Source: an uncultured Muribaculaceae bacterium
Lineage (GTDB): Bacteria; Bacteroidota; Bacteroidia; Bacteroidales; Muribaculaceae
DNA length: 64,000 nucleotides
NCBI GenBank assembly: GCA_910587235.1
Contig: CAJUKD010000010.1
Span: 1-64,000 of the forward strand
Direction: 5' to 3'
Shown: piece by piece, positions 55,650 to 63,860 of the stretch
Layout: the number at the start of each line of letters is the position of its first letter
Numbering within the stretch: position 1 is the stretch's first letter
The notes under the pieces: generated by a model
What the model was told of the DNA's origin: nothing
Databases searched by the model: none
Seen by the model: only the letters and a program-made list of their open reading frames with translations
Translations under genes and position numbers: made by a program

Positions 55650-56011
55650 CCGAAGCGTATTTATGTCTATATATTTCTCCTTATTGAAATGGTATATATT
55701 AGACACATCTGCCTTCATAAAATTACATACAAGGCCTATAAAATACGATGTCCAAACAAACACATTTGCGTTACAAAACCGTTGCATTTCCAGTTTTGCC
55801 ACACCATTGTAACAATTATGTAACAGCATACTATTTTTATTATCACCTTATATACAGCGCTTTATACGCCACAAAGCTCAAACAGCATAATGTTTACACA
55901 TTTTAACGCTAAAAATCTTGACAGACGTGAATTTCTACCTAAACTTGCATCGTCAAAAGACTAAATCACATCACAGATACTATTCAAAATAACCATAAAA
56001 ACAATACGATC
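55650..56011. other. AT-rich spacer before the ECF sigma gene
   Basis: About 360 bp with long A/T stretches. A TAAACTTG at 55940-55947 is one base off the -7 consensus and may serve the sigma gene. The short minus-strand frame at 55632-55829 runs into the terminator and is not believed. Confidence 0.45.
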
Positions 56012-56515
56012 ATGGCAAGCGCTAAATTCCAATCCGAACTGATGAACCTTCAGAGCAATCTTCTGAACTTCGCCTACATGCTCACCTCAAACCGCGATGA
56101 CGCCTACGATCTGCTACAGGACACCACCCTGAAGGCCCTGGACAACGAAGAGAAGTACGCCGAGAACACCAACTTCAAAGGTTGGGTGTTCACTATCATG
56201 CGGAATATCTTCATAAACAACTACCGACGTGCAGGACGCGCGGCAACAGTAGTCGACACTACCGACAACCTATACCACCTGAACCTGTCGCAGGATTCAG
56301 GACTCGAAAGCCCCGAAGGTTCATTCAGCGCCGGTGAAATAACTGACGCAATAAACGAATTCGCCGACGAATACAGAATCCCGTTCTCGATGCACGTGGC
56401 CGGATACAAGTACAACGAGATCGCAGAACACATGAACCTGCCGCTCGGTACCGTGAAGAGCAGAATTTTCTTCGCCAGAAAAAAACTGCAGGAACGTTTC
56501 AGCGACTATCGCTGA
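56012..56515 (+). CDS. ECF-type RNA polymerase sigma factor
   Basis: A 167-residue sigma factor. Region 2 covers about residues 10-78 (LLNFAYMLTSNRDDAYDLLQDTTLKAL and FKGWVFTIMRNIFINNYRR). Region 4 at about 110-160 contains the helix-turn-helix YNEIAEHMNLPLGTVKSRIFFARKKLQ. No anti-sigma gene follows. A terminator lies 50 bp downstream, so it is expressed alone. Confidence 0.93.
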   Translation: MASAKFQSELMNLQSNLLNFAYMLTSNRDDAYDLLQDTTLKALDNEEKYAENTNFKGWVFTIMRNIFINNYRRAGRAATVVDTTDNLYHLNLSQDSGLESPEGSFSAGEITDAINEFADEYRIPFSMHVAGYKYNEIAEHMNLPLGTVKSRIFFARKKLQERFSDYR

Positions 56516-56563
56516 TAATGCGCACTTTAAAGTTTATAGTTTAACGCGCCTGCGGCGCGGATG

Positions 56564-56608
56564 ACAGGCTGTGTCGTAATTTCGTTTTACGGCACAGCCT
56601 GTTGTTTT
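56564..56608 (+). terminator. Terminator after the sigma factor gene
   Basis: ACAGGCTGTG-T-CGTAA pairs with TTACG-G-CACAGCCTGT, then TGTTTTG. Confidence 0.8.
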
Positions 56609-56668
56609 GTCCTTATATATTATATAATAAAAATCTATCAACTTGCATAAAAATTAATCTTTTTTAAT

Positions 56669-56676
56669 TACATTTG
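56669..56676 (+). promoter_or_regulatory. -7 box of the type IX cargo gene
   Basis: TACATTTG. Transcription would start near 56683, past the ATG at 56681, which supports the start at 56762. Confidence 0.5.
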
Positions 56677-56761
56677 CATCATGTCACAAAGCAACAGCAT
56701 CCAAAGCGACAGTATAAGCATCCGATCAGAGCAACAAAACTATAAACCAATTCCAAATTTC

Positions 56762-59629
56762 ATGAAAAAGCAATTACTCACAATCCTGACTCTGGCAGCA
56801 GCCGGCTCATTGTGGGCGGCAGACCCCGTCATGTTGACAATAAGCGACGAGGCGTCCTACAACACATGGGTGAACATCGACGGTACAGGCGATGCCGACG
56901 GCACCTACAATCATTTCACTTACGACCCTGAGAACGCCGCCGCCATGATGGACGGCTCGAGCAGCGGCAAAGGACCCGACAACGACTGGATGATTTCACC
57001 GTCAGTGACCCTCTCGGGAGGTGTGACATACAAAATCAGCGCAATGGTGAAACACTATTCCAGCTACACTTCGGACTACGAAAGATTCACATTGTCGGCC
57101 GGAACACAGCAGTCACCCGAGGGAATGATAGAATTCTACAATTGCGAAAACTTCAAAGAGAAGGAATTCACCTTGCTCGGCGGAGCATTCACACCCGAAA
57201 GCGACGGCACCTATTACATCGGTTTAAAAGCCACATCGTCCAAGTGGATGGGCAAATTTTGGGTCAAAGGCATACAGGTCGAAGAACTTCTTGCACATCC
57301 CGGCGCTGTATGGGGCTTCGACGTCAACGCTGCCGCCGAAGGCGCCCTCGAAGCCGTGCTTAGCTGGAACTGGCCGGAAAAAAGCGACCTCGACTCGGAG
57401 CTGACATCCATAAGCGGCGCACGCATCTACCGCAATACATCCCGCTCTTTCGCGTCCGGCGAGCTTGAAAGCCTGCTTGTGGCAACAGTCGAAGGCGGAA
57501 CTCCCGGCGCCGAAGCATCCTACATCGACACGTCAGTGCCCGCCGGCGGCGAGTACTGGTACATGGTTGTACCTTTCAACGAAAACGGCACATCCTCAGC
57601 CACGGCACCCGTCAAGAGTTCGTGGGTAGGTCCCGACACATTCGCAAAACCCGTAACCGAGGCCACGGCTACAGCCACCGGTGACCGCTCCGTAACAATA
57701 ACATTCATCCCGCCGACCGAAGGCGTAAACGGAGGATGGATCGACACTTCAAAGCTTTCATACGAGATACGACGCGAGTACGGCAACACAACCGAGGTGC
57801 TCGAATACTCATGGAACGGAGATCTTCCATATATCGACAATACAATACCCGGCCTGGGTTCATACACCTATGCCATATACACAAAACTTGACGGACAAAG
57901 CAGCAACAACCCGACACGAACCAACTACGTAATGGCCGGCGGTTCAATGCCTCTGCCCTATGTCCAGGACTTCGGCACATCCGATTCATTCGACCTTATT
58001 ACGGTTTTCCACACAAGCGGCAGCCGCGACTGGCGTCTGGCAAGCGGATATGCATCCGTATGGGGCAGCGGTTCCGACGTATGGATGGTTCTGCCTCCGT
58101 TCGACCTGACAGCAGGACAGCTCTACGAACTCCGCTTCGAAAACTGGAACGAAAGTGGCTGCGCACCTCGTACGATCGAGGCCCGCATAGGCGGCACGGC
58201 AACAGCCGAAGGCCTTGACCGTGTACTCTATACCGAAGAGGTTTCGAATAACATGCGCGACCGGAAATCCACATTCTTCACCGTCGAAACCGACGGCCGC
58301 TACCACATCGCATTCCGCGCTTTCGGCATGAGCGACAGCAAGGACGTCTATATCGACGAAATCCTTGTCCGCGAATCCAATATAGTACCTGAAAAAATCA
58401 CCGACCTGAGCGCTACACCCGGTGCAGCCGGCGCCATGAGCGTAGAACTGACATTCACACTGCCTGTCATGGACGTGACCGGCGCCGCCCTCCCGACAAT
58501 AGAGAAAATGCAGGTACTCCGCAACGGCGACTTTATCGTGGCAGAACAGACCGAACTCCAGCCCGGCGACCAAATCAATATTATTGACACAGACCTGCCG
58601 GCAGCAGGCGAGTACAACTACAGCGTCGTGACATATCTTAACGGCAAGCCCTCAGACCCCGCCACAACGACAAGCGGCTGGGTAGGACCGGATGCTCCCA
58701 CCACTCCCAAAAACGCCGTAGCTACCCTGTCGGAGGACGGCAAGAGCGTTACCATCACATTCGAACCCGTAGAAACCGGAGTGAACGGCGGATACATCGA
58801 TCAGGAAGCTATACGCTACCGTATCACCCGTATGCCAGAAGAAACAGTACTTACCGAAGACCTCAACGGCACAAGCTATACCGACGACGTCAGCGAACTG
58901 ACTATCGGGGCATATTACTACAAGGTGACAGCCATACATGCCGGAACCGAGAGCATCATCGGAGCCAACACATCCGAACTGGTGTTCGGCGCTCCATTTG
59001 AAGTACCTTATGAAGCCGACTTCACCAACTACGACCACATGAACCTCTGGACAACTCCCACCGTGGGCTACGACGACTACTGGTCTGGCACATATTCCAA
59101 CAAGTGGTATTACAACTCGGCAGACGAGTGTCTGCGCACCGACCGCAGCTTCGACGAATGCGAGGAAATGCCATGGGCATTTACACCTCCCGTCCATGCA
59201 GTCGCCGGCGAATACAGAATCACAATGCATGCCTACGCCTACATGGCAGGCGACCAGGAAGGATATCAGCTGATTATGTCGCCCGCAGCTTCCGAAACCC
59301 ACGAAGGAGCCGTGACAATAGTCGAGAACCAAGCCGTTGTCGGCAATGTCACCGAGGAAACCGTGCACGAATTCACTATCGTAAACGAAGGCACACTGTA
59401 TTTCGGATTTGTACCCACCAATCCCACAGGCTTCCGTCTGCATGTCGACCGCTTCCTCGTCGAACTCGTACGTCCGTTCGAAACCGGAGTCGACGCAGTC
59501 GAAGTAGCCGACGCCGCCGATGCCGAGTACTACAACCTGCAGGGTCTGCGTGTCGACACCGACAATCTCATTCCCGGAATCTATATCCGCCGCAACGGAG
59601 GCGTAAGCACCAAGGTTCTGGTGAAATAA
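56762..59629 (+). CDS. Large secreted protein with fibronectin-like and cleaved-adhesin-like domains, type IX sorted
   Basis: A 955-residue protein starting MKKQLLTILTLAAAGSLWAA (signal peptide). Two jelly-roll domains of the cleaved-adhesin type are seen (PDNDWMISPSVTLSGGVTYKIS and VWMVLPPFDLTAGQLYELRF), plus a third near the end (MPWAFTPPVHAVAGEYRITM). Fibronectin-like units with SGWVGPDAPTTPKNA or SSWVGPDTFAKPV linkers lie between them. The tail EYYNLQGLRV...PGIYIRRNGG...KVLVK matches the type A sorting signal recognised by PorU. It is probably displayed on the cell surface. The ligand is unknown. Confidence 0.87.
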   Translation: MKKQLLTILTLAAAGSLWAADPVMLTISDEASYNTWVNIDGTGDADGTYNHFTYDPENAAAMMDGSSSGKGPDNDWMISPSVTLSGGVTYKISAMVKHYSSYTSDYERFTLSAGTQQSPEGMIEFYNCENFKEKEFTLLGGAFTPESDGTYYIGLKATSSKWMGKFWVKGIQVEELLAHPGAVWGFDVNAAAEGALEAVLSWNWPEKSDLDSELTSISGARIYRNTSRSFASGELESLLVATVEGGTPGAEASYIDTSVPAGGEYWYMVVPFNENGTSSATAPVKSSWVGPDTFAKPVTEATATATGDRSVTITFIPPTEGVNGGWIDTSKLSYEIRREYGNTTEVLEYSWNGDLPYIDNTIPGLGSYTYAIYTKLDGQSSNNPTRTNYVMAGGSMPLPYVQDFGTSDSFDLITVFHTSGSRDWRLASGYASVWGSGSDVWMVLPPFDLTAGQLYELRFENWNESGCAPRTIEARIGGTATAEGLDRVLYTEEVSNNMRDRKSTFFTVETDGRYHIAFRAFGMSDSKDVYIDEILVRESNIVPEKITDLSATPGAAGAMSVELTFTLPVMDVTGAALPTIEKMQVLRNGDFIVAEQTELQPGDQINIIDTDLPAAGEYNYSVVTYLNGKPSDPATTTSGWVGPDAPTTPKNAVATLSEDGKSVTITFEPVETGVNGGYIDQEAIRYRITRMPEETVLTEDLNGTSYTDDVSELTIGAYYYKVTAIHAGTESIIGANTSELVFGAPFEVPYEADFTNYDHMNLWTTPTVGYDDYWSGTYSNKWYYNSADECLRTDRSFDECEEMPWAFTPPVHAVAGEYRITMHAYAYMAGDQEGYQLIMSPAASETHEGAVTIVENQAVVGNVTEETVHEFTIVNEGTLYFGFVPTNPTGFRLHVDRFLVELVRPFETGVDAVEVADAADAEYYNLQGLRVDTDNLIPGIYIRRNGGVSTKVLVK

Positions 59630-59630
59630 A

Positions 59631-59665
59631 GGTTTAAAGTTTAGAGTTTAACGTTTAGGGGTTAA
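59631..59665. repeat. GTTTARA-like heptad array
   Basis: GTTTAAAGTTTAGAGTTTA followed by ACGTTTAGGGGTTAAAG. Similar arrays lie at 45170-45190, 51240-51268, 53449-53468, 56523-56543, 59815-59845, 61188-61225, 61274-61312 and 63230-63280. Confidence 0.6.
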
Positions 59666-59690
59666 AGACCTTTCTTGCCCCTCCCTATAT

Positions 59691-59729
59691 GCCGGGGACA
59701 TGCACAAGCTGCCATGTCCCCGGCTTTTT
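59691..59729. terminator. Strong terminator after the type IX cargo gene
   Basis: GCCGGGGACATG and CATGTCCCCGGC form a perfect 12-bp stem, followed by TTTTT. Confidence 0.9.
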
Positions 59730-59764
59730 ATCGCTCCGGAATTTAAACCTTAAAGCACAAAGCA

Positions 59765-59782
59765 GACGTGCCACGGCACGTC
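59765..59782. repeat. Dispersed palindrome, copy 7
   Basis: GACGTGCCACGGCACGTC, between the cargo gene and the portal-like gene. Confidence 0.85.
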
Positions 59783-59865
59783 ACTACGTGAAACCGCAGT
59801 TCACCCCTCGCTCATCTCTAAACACTCAACTCTAAACCTTAAACCCGATTTGTCATGGCACATCC

Positions 59866-61185
59866 TTAGCGGGATGTGCGGATTTTGGTGTCGCGGGCGG
59901 CGATAAAAGCTTCGTATGTGCGGAAAATATCGGCAAGCGCCAGTGTTGCGTTCTCCACCTGGCTGTTATAGAGTTCGGCTCCCGTGCCCGCAGAAGCCAC
60001 ACGCCCCAAGAGCGAGTCGCCGACCCCAGATATGCGGTCGAAGAGTTTCATCTGCAGCGACAGCAGACTGTAGGCACCGGCGTCGGCAGCCTGTGTGACG
60101 AGCTGACGAGGCAGCTCCACCCCCTTGCCGGAAACAGGGATGACGGCATCAGGGCGATTCCAATAGCGGGCTATGTCATTGATACTATAGTTATCGGCAA
60201 GCTGGTCGAGAGGGAAAAGCAGAGCACCTTTTGCCGACGAGGCCATTATATGGTCTATCATCACCACCAGGCGGTTGATGTACTTCTGCTGGTCTATGAC
60301 ATCTTCGACAAATGGATGGATCTCTCCGTCGGTGAGCGGATACAGACGAAGCACAAATGGATGGCCGCCGTGAGGATATGGCGATGCAAAACTGTCGAGT
60401 ATGGTTCCGTCCGGTGCCAGAAAATGACATTTCCAGAAGAACTCGGGCGCTGTTGTACGGTCGTGCCTACAATCGAAAGTCCACACCTCCACCACCCGGC
60501 AGCGATCGGGAGCCGCGGCGGTGAAAAAATCGGTACTGTCGGCAGTGCCGCCGACACCCACTGCAGCTTCGGCATCGAGCACGGATCCCGCGCCGGAAGG
60601 TGCGAATATGTGCCGAAGACGATCGGCGCGATGCGACGAGCCGGCGGCGAAGCGGCTTATCACCTCGGGCATAGACATATCGTGGAGCATACCAATCAGT
60701 TCGATGTCGAGTCCGCGAGGGTCGGAGAAGCGGCGGAAGAACAGCCGTCGCGGATCAACATTGTCGACCCACACACCGCAACCGCAGAAACGGCGCTCGT
60801 CGACGACGCGCTGCACGGCACAACCGCTGATAAGGAATTCCTCAAGCATGCGTGCGTCCAATTCGTCGAGGTCGTTGCGTGCGGCGATTTCCGCCATAGG
60901 TCCGGAATCAGTATGTCCCTGCACCGCATCGGCACGCCTGGCGCGGTAGCGCCCGACAACGGTCTTCACCATCTGGCGGATAAGATTATTGGTCACGGGA
61001 CGGCGGCCGGAATCGAGCAACACATCGTCCTCGCGGCGCAGGCGTCGGTCGGCGTCGAGAGTCAGGTCGCCCCACTGGTCGCCGTAAGTGAAGTTCTTGA
61101 AACGCGAGCGGCGCTCGCGGAAAGCGGCTGCGGCCTGCCATGCCGAACATGCGGCAGCCAGTAGTCTTGGATTGGTAGAGTGCAT
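59866..61185 (-). CDS. Phage portal-like protein
   Basis: A 439-residue protein. The layout resembles portal proteins of podovirus-type phages: an N-terminal helical region with FTYGDQWGD and RRPVTNNLIRQMVKTVVGRYRAR, an acidic wing, then a central KYINRLVVMIDHIMASSAKGALL stem-like helix. A polar helical end (YNSQVENATLALADIFRTYEAFI) follows. In phages the portal forms the twelve-fold DNA gate. No terminase is encoded beside it. GC content and codon use look like the host genes. The call rests on pattern memory, not a search. Confidence 0.65.
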   Translation of the reverse strand: MHSTNPRLLAAACSAWQAAAAFRERRSRFKNFTYGDQWGDLTLDADRRLRREDDVLLDSGRRPVTNNLIRQMVKTVVGRYRARRADAVQGHTDSGPMAEIAARNDLDELDARMLEEFLISGCAVQRVVDERRFCGCGVWVDNVDPRRLFFRRFSDPRGLDIELIGMLHDMSMPEVISRFAAGSSHRADRLRHIFAPSGAGSVLDAEAAVGVGGTADSTDFFTAAAPDRCRVVEVWTFDCRHDRTTAPEFFWKCHFLAPDGTILDSFASPYPHGGHPFVLRLYPLTDGEIHPFVEDVIDQQKYINRLVVMIDHIMASSAKGALLFPLDQLADNYSINDIARYWNRPDAVIPVSGKGVELPRQLVTQAADAGAYSLLSLQMKLFDRISGVGDSLLGRVASAGTGAELYNSQVENATLALADIFRTYEAFIAARDTKIRTSR

Positions 61186-61255
61186 CTTTAAAGTTTAAGG
61201 TTGAGAGTTGAAAGTTTAGAGTTAAGATGAAAGATTAGAGAAGAGCGAACGTAGC

Positions 61256-61273
61256 GACGTGCCGTGGCATGTC
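61256..61273. repeat. Dispersed palindrome, copy 8
   Basis: GACGTGCCGTGGCATGTC, between the portal-like and connector-like genes. Confidence 0.8.
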
Positions 61274-61315
61274 ATGTTTAGGGGTTAAGGTTTAGATTAG
61301 AGTTTAGATGAGAAA

Positions 61316-61390
61316 GCAGAGATTACAGAGGGACGAAGCCCCTCCACTTCTTATAGCACCATTTTTACGTAGTTAGATGGGGGTGGGGAG
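61316..61390 (-). repeat. Long direct repeat, copy 1, in the capsid cassette
   Basis: AGAGATTACAGAGGGACGAA, GCCCCTCCACTTCTTATAGC, ACCATTTTTACGTAGTTAGA. About 57 of 64 positions are the same as copy 2 at 63363-63426. It contains the TAA stop of the connector-like gene. Confidence 0.8.
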
Positions 61391-61954
61391 ATGGGGTATT
61401 ATCTGTGATAAGGCGGGCAGGCGGGAGAGCAGGATTTCGTCGAGAACAAATGTGTCGGATCCCGGATCGATAACAGCCATTGCCGAGGCTATGGATGTGA
61501 CCGTGGGCCAGAGATAGATTTCCGTGCGGCTGCCGGCGACTGCCACGGCCTCCGGCTCCGCAGCCGTAGCGGCGGTATAAGGATTATCCTGCATCCGCAA
61601 CACCTCGTCGAGTGCGTCGGCAGGATGCGGTACGGCCGGCGCTCCCGTCGATTCGGGTTGCACGAAAATTATGCGGCGCGTCGAGGCGGGAAAAACCAGA
61701 CGACAAGCACCCTCGGGCACGGCATAGGCCGTAGGTCGCAACGTAGGGCCTACGTCGGACACCGGCAGCAGCCTGGGATCGGCAGTGTCGAGCTGCTCCG
61801 CATACCATCGCCGCAACGCATCGGCAATAAGGCCGTCGACCGCGATACCGTCGGTAACTTCGATGGAACAGTCCGAACCGGTGACTGCCAGTCCGGACTG
61901 TTGGCGATAGTATGCGACAAATTCTGAGGTGGAAAATGTGCGCAGCATGGTCAC
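61373..61954 (-). CDS. Putative head-connector-like protein of the capsid cassette
   Basis: A 193-residue protein with no recognised motif. It begins MTMLRTFSTSEFVAYYRQQ, has a central beta-rich part (ACRLVFPASTRRIIFVQPES and RTEIYLWPTVTSIASAMAVI), and a short C-terminal helix. Its ATG overlaps the capsid stop by 4 bp. The position between capsid and portal, and the length, suggest a head-tail connector or accessory head protein. This rests on context only. Confidence 0.5.
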   Translation of the reverse strand: MTMLRTFSTSEFVAYYRQQSGLAVTGSDCSIEVTDGIAVDGLIADALRRWYAEQLDTADPRLLPVSDVGPTLRPTAYAVPEGACRLVFPASTRRIIFVQPESTGAPAVPHPADALDEVLRMQDNPYTAATAAEPEAVAVAGSRTEIYLWPTVTSIASAMAVIDPGSDTFVLDEILLSRLPALSQIIPHLPTPI

Positions 61955-63177
61955 TGTCGTCTACCGATTACACGCATGTGGGCTGTGGGATGGCGCAGGA
62001 CAAGGCACGAAGCCTCGGTGAGCACGACGGCATCGGTGTTGCGCTGTCCGGAACGGCGAAGATCGAGGCTCTCGGCGCGGAAAGGCAGATGCGAATATTT
62101 GGTCAGATAATCCGGATCGATGATGAAACCGTCGTCGCTGTGGCCGCACTGGTCGAAAATCTCCGAGTGGACAATAAAGAGGCGTCCGAAATTGGTACGT
62201 ATCTCGTTGAATTCTATGCCCCATTTCACGGTCGTGCTCTCGGCGCGCACACAGCGGTTCAGTGTGATTTTGCTGAGTTCCTCCATCATTCCGGTGCCGC
62301 AGATGAAAATCTTGCGGCGGTTGCCGCTGTTGCCCGTGAAAGCGTCGGAACAGAGTTCTATTAGGTCGCTTTCGGTAAGAGTGGACAGATTCAGGCTATG
62401 CTCCTTGCGGGCCTGGAACCAGATGCCTCCTGTGGTGTAGACCTGTTCGTTCTTCGCCGGATTGAACATTCGCGACTTGGCGCCGAATAGAAAGTTTTTC
62501 TCCATGCCAAGACGCATGTCGATGACCGCGGCCTCCTCCTGGTCGGAAAAACTCCAACCTGTTTCCTTGTTGGCAATTTTGGCAAGAGTACTCTGCTCGA
62601 TCTGCATCTTGAAAATCTGGCAGTAGTTGTCGGATTTGCGCGGCACCACAGAGAACTGTCCGGTCTGCACGTCGAGTTCGGTGGCTGCGCGCCCCATGCG
62701 TATTATCCTGGATCCGGCAGGTATCTCAGGCATGAATATCCCGCCTGAGGCGTCACGGGCAGAGTTGACAGGCGCCACCTCGATGCCTCCGCCGTTGTCC
62801 ACACTGGCATAGACATAGAGCACCAACGGACTTTCCGATGCGTCGCCATCCGTTTTCGAAGGGACTTCGGGCACAAGCAGCGTTTCGCTGACTTCGAAAA
62901 TACTGTTGTCGGCAGTCTGCAGACGATGGGTATAGATGTCGTCGCTGCGGCGTGTTCCTGTCTTGCCGCCGCAAGCCTGGGTGGAGGTCGTTTCTGTCGC
63001 TTTGGTATCGACCGTATAATAGTCGACAGTCATAGCCGATGCCTGACGTGCGGAACCGCAGCGCGACAGCTGGTCGATGGGTGTCGACATTGGGCGGATT
63101 TTTACTATACGCTGGTCGACGGAGTTACGGAGCAGGCCGGGTGCCTGCGACTGCAGAAGTGAAGTTGTAGTAATCAT
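61951..63177 (-). CDS. Phage major capsid-like protein
   Basis: A 408-residue protein. The start (VDQRIVKIRPMSTPIDQLSRCG) and the C-terminal half (RKIFICGTGMMEELSKI, then WGIEFNEIRTNFGRLFIVHSEIFD and FIIDPDYLTKYSHLPF) look like HK97-fold coat proteins of the SU10/DUF5309 kind. The N-terminal arm is uncharged and no prohead protease is encoded nearby. It overlaps the connector-like gene by 4 bp. It may be a prophage remnant or a domesticated shell. The family call is from memory. Confidence 0.65.
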   Translation of the reverse strand: MITTTSLLQSQAPGLLRNSVDQRIVKIRPMSTPIDQLSRCGSARQASAMTVDYYTVDTKATETTSTQACGGKTGTRRSDDIYTHRLQTADNSIFEVSETLLVPEVPSKTDGDASESPLVLYVYASVDNGGGIEVAPVNSARDASGGIFMPEIPAGSRIIRMGRAATELDVQTGQFSVVPRKSDNYCQIFKMQIEQSTLAKIANKETGWSFSDQEEAAVIDMRLGMEKNFLFGAKSRMFNPAKNEQVYTTGGIWFQARKEHSLNLSTLTESDLIELCSDAFTGNSGNRRKIFICGTGMMEELSKITLNRCVRAESTTVKWGIEFNEIRTNFGRLFIVHSEIFDQCGHSDDGFIIDPDYLTKYSHLPFRAESLDLRRSGQRNTDAVVLTEASCLVLRHPTAHMRVIGRRQ

Positions 63178-63210
63178 TGTTTTTGTTTAGATGAGAGATT
63201 TGATAGTAGG

Positions 63211-63228
63211 GACATGCCGTGGCATGTC
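63211..63228. repeat. Dispersed palindrome, copy 9
   Basis: GACATGCCGTGGCATGTC, with compensating changes in both arms. Confidence 0.85.
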
Positions 63229-63317
63229 AGGGTTAGGGGTTAAGGTTGAAAGTTTAGAGTTTAGAGTTTAATGTTTAGAAAAGAGAGGAAAGATTAGAGA
63301 AGCGCACTTAACGTAGG

Positions 63318-63335
63318 GACGTGCCGTGGCACGTC
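63318..63335. repeat. Dispersed palindrome, copy 10
   Basis: GACGTGCCGTGGCACGTC, preceded by ACGTAGG as in other copies. Confidence 0.85.
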
Positions 63336-63360
63336 TGCTTCGAGAGTTGAGAGTTTAGAT

Positions 63361-63430
63361 AGAGAGATTAGAGAGGGGCGAAGCTCCTCTACTTCTTATA
63401 TCCCCATCTTTACGTAGTTAGATGGGGAGG
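63361..63430 (-). repeat. Long direct repeat, copy 2, in the capsid cassette
   Basis: AGAGATTAGAGAGGGGCGAA, GCTCCTCTACTTCTTATATC, CCCATCTTTACGTAGTTAGA. A stem GAGGGGC/GCTCCTC with GAA loop forms, as in copy 1. Confidence 0.8.
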
Positions 63431-63443
63431 GGAGGGCGGGTGG

Positions 63444-63668
63444 CTATTCGTCCCAGATGCTTGCCGGAATATTGGCAAGGAAAGAAGGGCAACTGTCCTC
63501 CACATCGCCGTCGGACGCCCGGCCCGTGCGCTGCCGGAGTTCCGACTGATACATTCCTACACTGATGTCGCTGCCGCCGCCGACATCTGTCGCTGCGGAA
63601 TCCGTTGTGTCCTGCGCAGGCTGTGGCTGCTCCTGCGGATGTGTTTCATTTTCTGTTCTGTCTGTCAT
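63444..63668 (-). CDS. Small acidic protein at the head of the capsid cassette
   Basis: A 74-residue protein. Residues 1-50 are disordered and polar (Q, P, D, T rich). The end CPSFLANIPASIWDE is hydrophobic, like a docking peptide. No family was recognised. It is the first gene after the promoter at 63731. It could be a scaffold, a cargo-linked peptide or a decoration protein. This is inferred only from position. Confidence 0.55.
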   Translation of the reverse strand: MTDRTENETHPQEQPQPAQDTTDSAATDVGGGSDISVGMYQSELRQRTGRASDGDVEDSCPSFLANIPASIWDE

Positions 63669-63730
63669 AGAAATTAAAAATTTAAAGGTTATTTTCTGCA
63701 GGGATCATTTGTTTTTGTCCTGCCGCAATG

Positions 63731-63738
63731 CAAAGTTA
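63731..63738 (-). promoter_or_regulatory. -7 box of the capsid cassette
   Basis: On the minus strand this is TAACTTTG, 62 bp before the first ATG. It is of the host type. No -33 box was found at 19-21 nt. Confidence 0.5.
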
Positions 63739-63860
63739 TGACGCATACAGGCCCTTTCGACACCGTTTCCACACTCGGTGCGCTTTAACATCCGTTCACA
63801 GCCCGAACCATTGTCACAAAAGCATTGTTATAACAGTAGTCCACAGCAATTTATCATCTT

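Noticed and set aside
55632..55829. A 65-codon minus-strand frame upstream of cvpA
   Set aside because: It runs into a terminator hairpin, lacks a promoter and has no protein-like pattern.
61190..63360. Heptad arrays considered as a CRISPR array
   Set aside because: Units are short, degenerate and without unique spacers of constant length. No cas genes are nearby.
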